From Pyrenopolyporus hunteri (taxonomy: Eukaryota > Ascomycota > Sordariomycetes > Xylariales > Hypoxylaceae): a stretch of 64,000 nucleotides of DNA. Positions 57,014-64,000 of the stretch are shown one piece after another. Location of the stretch: assembly GCA_902806595.1 (NCBI GenBank), contig CADCXC010000010.1:1116001-1180000 (forward strand). Reading direction: 5' to 3'. Made by a program: the position numbers and the translations under genes. Under the pieces are notes generated by a model. It was not told where the DNA came from. It made no database searches and worked only from the letters and a program-made list of their open reading frames with translations. Within the stretch, counting starts at the first letter, position 1; each line of letters opens with the position of its first letter.

Positions 57014-59811
57014 TCACGAGCTTCCTTCTCGCGCCCTTTCAACCAGCGCCCATTCATCGGCCCAATCGCCATCTTGGTTCCCGGATCGGGTTAGTTCGTG
57101 CCCTATTTCCCCCGTACTACTACTCATACCCAGATTCTGTGTCCAAAAAGGGGGATTGGGTCTGTCGCTTTGGAGCCTCTGGGGATTTTCGAGCGGTGAC
57201 GAGGAGAGAACGAATTCTCCTTCATTATTATGCTCCTGCATGGCAGAATTCTGGATATCGACGAAGCCCAACGTGGGATCTATGAGTGGATCGTGAGACA
57301 TGCTACCGTCATTGCCGAGTTGGTTTAGGTATTCCAAGAAGAAAGTCGCCGGATTGTCCAAACCAAGTTCATTCCGCGAATCCGTTGCTTCCGGTGAGTC
57401 CCTTTGCGGAACTTGCCCCAGGCTATCCACCACCACACCGGCCATTCGCTGTCTGATAGATTGCATCGCCCTACTATGGATATCATTAACCATGCGCAAA
57501 ATATCGTTCTGACCAGCTGGCTCAGTGCCACGAGGATGTCCATCTATTATGGGCCCCTGGCGTGGCGGGAGCAACCGCTCTATCTCTTGTTGGTAATAAT
57601 CATCAAATTGGTCTAGGATGTCAGCGATGGCAATTACGTTTGCGTAGTCTGGGACGATGAACTGTTAGAATGACAATATGAGCAGCGGTTGAGAATACAA
57701 CTTACGCTGTGATGGGATGGATCCTTCATCGTCGCCAGGGAACAGGACTTGGTATATTTTTTTCCAGTCCTGCATACGTCTACATTTAAGCTTATCGCGT
57801 TGCTGCTCATTAAACCCGTCCATTGGATCGGGAATGGCTGTTGATGCTGCGCATGGGTTCACGTCCTGATAATGGCTCTCTAACTCGGAAGCAGCCTTGA
57901 ATCCTGACTTACATCTTCGACAACGATGTACGAAATGATTCCGGTAAAGATGCTCCCTATCGGGGTTAGCAAAAAATAGGAGGGGTTACAGAGGAGACGC
58001 TTCACTTACTTCAATCTAGAAATCGAATTCCACCCCGGGCCATTACACGAACGGTGAATAGAACGTCTTCGGGGATCCCTTTGGTAAAACGGACAGGCAA
58101 GGAATTTCTTAATGTCGCCTATGTCACTCGCCTTGTTCCTCTTCCTCGGCCGCCCCTGGTCGCCTTCGTCGCCTTCGTCGCCACTATGCTCATCCTGGTC
58201 TCTTCGCCTTCGTTGTTTCTTGCTCGTCTGGTCTCGAGTAGATTTTTCCTCGTTACTGGCCTGTTCGTCCGAACTAGATGATGACTGTTGATGGTCACCG
58301 CTCCCTTCATACATGGTACATCGACTTATGACTGGGCCTACACGGGCGGTGACCCTCGCTATAAGCCAATCCCTCTTCCGCGTTAAAAATGAAGAGGCAA
58401 GTGAATAAAGGAGAGAAACATAATTTGATCCATCCGATCCAGAAGATGAAGATGAAAGTGAAAATGCGGAACTCATTCTGTCGTCATCGTCAGAAAGGTC
58501 CGGTTCTTCTTGCTTTATCGAGAAGACTGTTTTGTCGGAAGCTGTGTCTGTTATAGCCACGGACTTGGGTACATCTACCACGCTCTCACGACAATGCGGC
58601 ACTTCTGAGGTCTGTTTGGTATCCGACTGGATTATCCAGTTCATTCCTGGTATCCCTCCACTTATGATAGAAGCCAACGGGTGTCGTAGAACAAATGAGT
58701 TTCCGAGCCCCAAATCCAACACATATGAGACGCACCCAGCCTCGACCGTCCTTTTTCCAAATGAATATGCCTTGAGGGAAAGTTCGCTGATGGTATCAGC
58801 ATATACCAGCGTCGCCGGCCTAGAATAATCGACATTGACGTTGAACTCCAACGCCGCCATTAGTCCCGTCAGAGCATAGATCCTATCGCGGGAATCCGAC
58901 GTCTTGAGTTCGATAGAAAAGTCCAAGATTCGAGATATCTCTAATGACAGACTCTGGTTGAAAGCCTGGCTGAGGTCTTTAGTAACGGTTACACGTCTTT
59001 TCTCCAGAAGAAGGCGAAGCATAGGGCTGGTTGTCGTTAGGGCGTGGAAGTGAATTGCAGTTGGAAGCATCTGCCTAAGATCATCGCGCTTTGCCACAGC
59101 GGCTTGCTGGAGCATAACTCCAACCGAATCCCACTCAATTATATCCGATCCAGAGAACACGATCTTGCGGTGCGACAGCAACGCTTCCTGGAACGTCCAC
59201 AGTCTTGTCCAGTACCGCGATTCAAATAATCTGCGTATTGTAGACTCCCGCAGATTGGCGTCGGCCCCTATGATATCCCTGTCAGCCTTCCATTTGGTAG
59301 TATCTGGGGAATCTTGGTGAAGGAAAGGCTGTATGGCTCCGGACGCCGCCCCGAGATTGTTAGACATATATATGTCTTCCTGGGTAGAAGCATCCCCGAT
59401 GAAGCATAATACTGTCTCGGCGTAGCTATAGATGTCATGCATTAACCTGACCTGTTCCCCTTTTTCTTGGTTGTCCGATTGATTGATGCAAATAGCGTCA
59501 ACCCAGAAATAATGAGGGATATTCAGGTTCTGGGTCTCATCACTTAGCGAGTCCCGGAGGCGACTTAAAGCATGAAAACAGCCCCTATTCACACGGATTA
59601 ATCCGCCCCCACATACAACAGTATGGAGGTCGGTGGCCGGATCACCCCAGACGTACGAAAGCGCCGTATACAGCGGGATCTGGCCGTCTTTCGTCAAAGA
59701 ATGAACCCGAAGTTGACATCGAATAGGGTCAGCTGGATCGTTTCCAGGTAATAGACGCAGTAGCCTGAAGCTACGGTCATCCTGAAGACGCACATACTTG
59801 TATTGAAACAT
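57014..59811 (-). CDS. HET-domain protein fused to C-terminal C2H2 module
   Basis: Three exons: 58010-59811, 57706-57956, 57014-57648; introns of 53 and 57 bp; 895 residues. The N-terminal 250 residues are a HET (heterokaryon incompatibility, PF06985) domain: PLYTALSYVWGDP, FWVDAICINQSD and YWTRLWTFQEALL, with DRIYALTGL after it. HET domains trigger non-self recognition cell death. Residues about 480-590 are acidic and Ser-rich with basic nuclear-signal-like patches (KKQRRRRDQDE, RPRKRNK). A fungal zinc-finger module then starts, FLACPFYQRDPRRRSIHRSC, continues GWNSISRLKEHLYRNH across splice 1 and CRRCKSGFKAASELESH, and ends in a 250-residue tail. The start MFQYKYVRLQDD is preferred; the frame also has an ATG at 59958. 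Downstream exons were joined only by phase. Confidence 0.87.
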
Positions 59812-60595
59812 GACCAAGAACCCAAGGCTGAATAAAACTGACCTAGTAAATGGAATGCACTTTCTTTTTCTGACTTTTACAAGCCCATGACGGATTTCCA
59901 ATTTATGAGTCGAAAGAATTCGACCACCACCGACCGGGGCCCGGCCCATAGGATACATATATACCTATTCGCATGTCCTGCGCAAGAGGCAGAATTCGCA
60001 GATGCGAATTCATTCTTAGCGCAGCCGCCGTTCTAAGAATTATTGGTTGACATGGAAGATTCGCTGCCTAGGCAGACTCGCTGGGTTGACTTATGCAATG
60101 AGGATCTCTACCAGATATGCGCACTCACGCCCTTTCGACGGAAAATGTATCCCTCATGTCATTTTACCAAATCTAAAGCCTTGTCGAAATCATGGGTGGT
60201 TGAAAGGCCCCCTTCTTGAGAGACTCAAAAAATTGAAAAGACCAGTGATGGGAACATTATCGGATATAATTGCTAGGTAAAGTATCAAAACTCCCTTCCC
60301 TGAACCTGATATGCGCGCGGCCCAACGGGGGCTGTGCACTAATGCGTAAGCTACATACCATCTTCGGAATCCCAGACCCTTCCATACAGGCTAGAGCCAG
60401 CTCAAGAGGGGGATAGGAACGGCCCCCACGGCAACTCTTGCTTGTCTCAGCCAGCCCCTGGAGAACATAACCTAAGAGACTAACGATCTAAACAAACGTT
60501 TGAGTAGGATCAAGAGAGATTGGTAGCTAGCATGTCGATTTATTTCGTCTATCTATTTTCATGTCTTTCGTTTACACGACCACATTACCCGGCCA
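59812..60595. other. Intergenic region, no gene recognised
   Basis: 784 bp: promoter of the HET gene and 3' flank of the MFS gene. The first 150 bp continue the HET frame and may be 5' UTR. Nothing else seen. Confidence 0.5.
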
Positions 60596-62291
60596 CTAGT
60601 CCTGAATATGGCCGCTCTCTTCCGTCGAGGCTGAACTTCTATCCCCCTTCGGTACCTTGACGAAAATCAGTAGCGAGGCGGTGGCAGCTACAAGCATCGA
60701 TAGTGCATAATACGGAAGCCCAATCCAGCCGCCACCGAGGTTCAGCCCAACAGCGAAAAGCCCCGCGAGAAACGGTTGGGCGTACACGCTGCCAATAACC
60801 TCTACCATGGCGACGAGACTGAAAAGCCGAGAGCGATGCTCCGGATCGACGTATAAGCTCATAAAGCTTCGTGTCAGACTAGTGAAACCGGATCCGAGAC
60901 CCATTAGGACGAGTCCGAAAATAAAGCCCGGCAGCGTCGGCGCTAGACCGAGGATGAATATTCCAACGGCCACGAAACCGTATGACCAGCGCGCGAGCGA
61001 CAGGTCACGATGGTGCTCATCAGCAGCTCGGATCCACGTAGAAGTTGTGTCGCTTATAAGGTACCGAGTTAACCACGGGAGGATGACAAGAGCCTGAATG
61101 ACCTGGACAACGCCGTATGTAGCTTGGACGTAGCCAGTCTTGAAGAGCTCTATGCCATACCGCCTTGAGATAAACTGTACCATGAAATTTAGCGTCCCAT
61201 ACAGGACTGGGGACGATCCGAGACATGTTAGAAGAAGAAGGATAAGAGACGGATTTTTGAGTATCGATAACGACTCCTGAAATCGTGTGATGACGTGTGA
61301 CACTTTTGATCCGAGACCCGTATCCTCCTGGGACTCCGGTTCGCGATGGGTTTCCTGGTCTTGCTGGTGCTCATGCTTCAATGTCTCCGGGACGAATAGA
61401 AAAGCAATGACGCTAGTCACGGTCATGGCGATAGCGATCCAAAGCGGCGGCCATGGACCCCCTCTTTCCATAATGACGGACGACAGCGCTGGGGCTCCGA
61501 GAGAGCCACAGAGACTAGCGACGTGAAGGCGCATGAATGCCACAGCCCTACAGATATAGGTTAAATACTGATTTAATGAGTCTTGGGGGTAATACCAACC
61601 TCTCTTCCTCGTTTGTTGAGTCGGCAATAATGCTAAGTATGATGCCAACAAGAACCGCATTACCACCACCAATGAAGGGGCTCGCAGAGCCGAGCCACAT
61701 CATCTCAATCCGGAATACATTCTCGAAGGACAATACTGTCACAGTCCATAGAAGACTAACAAGCCATCCGAATAGGCTGATGGCGAACACAGGCTTCCGT
61801 CCGATTCTTATCACGGTTAGTCGAGTTGCTCAAATGGGTTAACATCGTATTGCGTACTTATCCGCCGCAAGACCCCAGGGAAACGCGGCAAGAAACCCCA
61901 CGGCAGCCTCAAGGCTGCTTTGGATGGCCAAGACGAATGCTACTTTACTCTGAATTGCATCCCCCTTGCAGTCGTCCTCGTTGATAGGGCTCGTTAATAG
62001 GCCACCTGCGCTCTCTTTGGAGCCATGGTAATGCCGGCAGATAGTGTCTTCAACCACACGGGTAATCGGTATTTCGACGAACCCGCTGGCACCGGAAGCC
62101 GTGATAGTGATGAAGCAGAGGAGATTTATGATGTAGCGCCTATTACGCAGCTTGGGGATGTGGACGCTAGGGATTGATGACACGGACCGAGTCGCGCGAT
62201 GCGAGGGTCGCCGGGGTTGGTCGCCCTTTAGCAAGGGAGACGTCTCGGTGAACTCGTTCGAGCCGCGCCGATGGTGCTCGCCACCATCCAT
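60596..62291 (-). CDS. Major facilitator superfamily transporter
   Basis: Membrane transporter; substrate unknown. Three exons: 61858-62291, 61600-61806, 60596-61547; introns of 51 and 52 bp; 530 residues. The N-terminus is cytosolic and Ser-rich with an ETSPLL dileucine-type signal. TM1 begins IINLLCFITITASGASGF. The MFS loop 2-3 motif reads GLAADKIGRKPVF, with the Lys codon assembled across splice 1. About twelve hydrophobic segments can be counted (for example FAISLFGWLVSLLWTVTVL, GFIFGLVLMGLGSGF), with a long charged loop (EHQQDQETHREPESQEDTG) between the two halves. The pattern fits the tetracycline-resistance-like/PCFT-type MFS proteins of ascomycetes. The upstream open frame to 62528 is not typical and was left out. 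Confidence 0.9.
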
Positions 62292-64000
62292 CGTGATAGA
62301 AGCCAGGGAGTCTCCGGGACCATATTTACTTCTTCGATTGAGAAAATGATGGATTGGGCTAAGACGAGGTGATATAGGATTTCTAAGACGATGCCTGGCA
62401 CCGAAGGGCCTATGAATTTCTATGGGTACTCCGAGAACAGCCAGGCCACAAACGGAAGTATTCCGAACTGACGCTGACGTGACGTGCCAGCAAACCGGAA
62501 AGTAGCGATCAATCTTATTCGTTACCAAATATAGACGGATCCAGGATACCGGGAACTAGATGGCCTAGTTAGGCATCCAAAAGCTGCTGGTACGAAGCGA
62601 GTTCACACCTCATCACTCCCTCAATTCACAAATCGGTGTCAAAAAGTTAAGGATCTCGGATCTAGTCTTGCCACTATATACTTTCATACCTACCTACCTA
62701 GGTACCTATATAGAATAGTAATATCAATATGATAAGGTTCTCGAAAACGTGAGTCCCGAGCCATCGCTATGGTCTAATATTGGAGGTGTCGATCATCCGT
62801 CTCACAAGTTTTATGTGAATTGCTACCATGCGTGAGAATTTCGACCGCGACGCGTCCGAACCCTGCGACTACGTCGGTTGGTAATACTGGTTTCGCATCT
62901 AACGCGTTCTCCTAGCACTACCTATTTTTTTCTGGGAGTTGGTCAATGTCGAATAGGGATTGCTACCAGAAGGTGTTTTCGATATCCATGAATTTACGCA
63001 GAATGTTTATCATAGTGTTTTGGCATAGGGGGAATCTAGGTCTTGGTGATTCACCCGCTAACGCCGACAATATTAGTGTTAAGTTGGCGGGGGTATTTCA
63101 GGGGTCTGTTCACTTAGTTAGGGTACCGATCAGTGTATTTTAGCTCGATCTTTTTCGTATTCCTCTACTTTGACGCAGATTGGCAGTCTTCTCAACAGCA
63201 GTCTAGCCACGCATTATACACTCACTTTATCGCCTTTATTAGGCTCTTTTCTCACTGATCAGATATTATTTCAGAGTGGCGGGGGTAGAAGCCTATTTGC
63301 GGCCTATAAGCCCGGATATACATTCTATTCCTACCCTAGAGCCCCTGTTCTAGTTTAGTATTTACTTTCCATGGTAGGACAAGTATGAGGGGCTCACAGG
63401 AGATCATCGATTCGAGCTCCTTGTTCTCAATGTACTCCAAAAAGTGCATACCTAGGTACACAACCCACGAGCTTGTACCGGCATGTAGGTACATATATCT
63501 ATCACAGTACTGTTTCCATACGGTTAAAAATGCTTGTACCTACAGGCAGGGAACTACATGGAGAACGCCATTACATTACGGCTGATGAAACTTATGATGG
63601 TTCTGTCAGCTATGGTGGCTCTCCCTTTATCTTCCATGATGAGTCTACCTAAGTGGGAACCCCCTGGAGCTCTCGGTGTAGGCATAGTCTACCGATAAAC
63701 CTCAACATCGGCTTCATCTGCTTCTTAGGTACCTATATGCACACCTTCCATCATTAGTCTTTGCTTTCGAATTAAAATAGACGCCGAGACATACCGAAAT
63801 CACCTAAGACAGAGAGTTAGCCCTACAGTGAAAACGGCGTGCCGTAGGTGCGTACATGAATGTCTTAATCGACAGCCGTTATGCAACGATCGATATCTAA
63901 GCTCGCCATAATTTACATAAATATGCCGTCCCGCTTGTGGAGGCGACTGGCCCAGCAACTGGATTAATCTATTTCGGTTCCCGCCAATTTCAGCTGACCC
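62292..64000. other. Right-hand intergenic region, no gene recognised
   Basis: 1.7 kb upstream of the MFS gene to the window end. Only short open frames without domains (62946-63143, 63170-63358, 63385-63585 plus). Contains AGGT/ACCT runs at 62687-62710, 63457-63466 and 63728-63734. Confidence 0.5.
62687..62710. repeat. (ACCT)n palindromic run
   Basis: TACCTACCTACCTAGGTACC followed by TATA; same family as the other AGGT/ACCT runs. Confidence 0.75.

Noticed and set aside
59812..59958. N-terminal extension of the HET protein (ATG at 59958)
   Set aside because: Added residues are basic and unlike HET proteins, which usually begin close to MFQYKYVRL.
1..64000. CRISPR arrays, bacterial operons or insertion sequences
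   Set aside because: None seen; gene structure is fungal throughout.

Overview
The window is nuclear DNA of a filamentous ascomycete (Pezizomycotina, most likely Sordariomycetes). Reasons: genes on both strands with short GT-AG introns of about 50 to 140 bp, a HET-domain protein, a Zn2Cys6 transcription factor, a fungal F-box/ankyrin locus, a core-I type mitochondrial processing peptidase, and an intron-containing tRNA. Xylariales would fit the many AGGT/ACCT palindromic runs between genes and in introns, but that is a guess. Exon structures were built by hand. In every multi-exon model given here the exon lengths sum to a whole number of codons, except for the broken F-box/ankyrin locus and for the betaine lipid synthase, which runs off the window.

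Layout: 1-8 kb holds housekeeping genes: betaine lipid synthase (cut by the window edge), an AlaX-type Ala-tRNA editing protein, ESCRT-I VPS28 and the ribosome-biogenesis factor NOC2, the last two divergent from one short promoter. 8.3-9.7 kb is a GH18 chitinase. 10.5-14.7 kb is a lineage-specific pair: a DUF7924/PD-(D/E)XK-like protein and a nine-exon protein kinase of the fungal HFDL type. 16.2-22.1 kb returns to core genes: D-xylose reductase (with a possible alternative N-terminus), the PP1 regulator SDS22 and a membrane-anchored alpha/beta hydrolase. 22.1-25.6 kb has no recognisable gene. 25.6-27.3 kb is a BAHD-like acyltransferase, followed by a pol III-like element and mitochondrial processing peptidase beta (28.5-30.2 kb). 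30.9-37.2 kb is carbohydrate and redox metabolism: a GH36 raffinose synthase/SIP1-like protein, an NmrA-like NAD(P)-binding protein and a dihydroflavonol-reductase-like SDR. A tRNA-Asn with a 24-nt intron lies at 38.4 kb. Next come a lineage-specific protein with a hydrophobic N-terminal helix, a GPI-anchored-type cell-surface protein and a stand-alone histidinol-dehydrogenase-family enzyme (39.4-44.9 kb). 45.4-48.1 kb is an F-box/ankyrin locus broken by an in-frame TAG. 48.8-52 kb holds the mitoribosomal protein mS38 and a secreted agmatinase with nine exons. 52.6-55.8 kb is a Zn2Cys6 activator, 57-59.8 kb a HET-domain protein fused to a C-terminal C2H2 module, and 60.6-62.3 kb an MFS transporter. 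The remainder is intergenic.

There is no obvious single biosynthetic cluster; neighbours mostly act in unrelated pathways. The most interesting items are the HET-C2H2 fusion, the HFDL-kinase/nuclease-like pair, the stand-alone HisD-family enzyme, the interrupted F-box/ankyrin gene, the possible dual-start xylose reductase, and the pol III-box element downstream of the acyltransferase.
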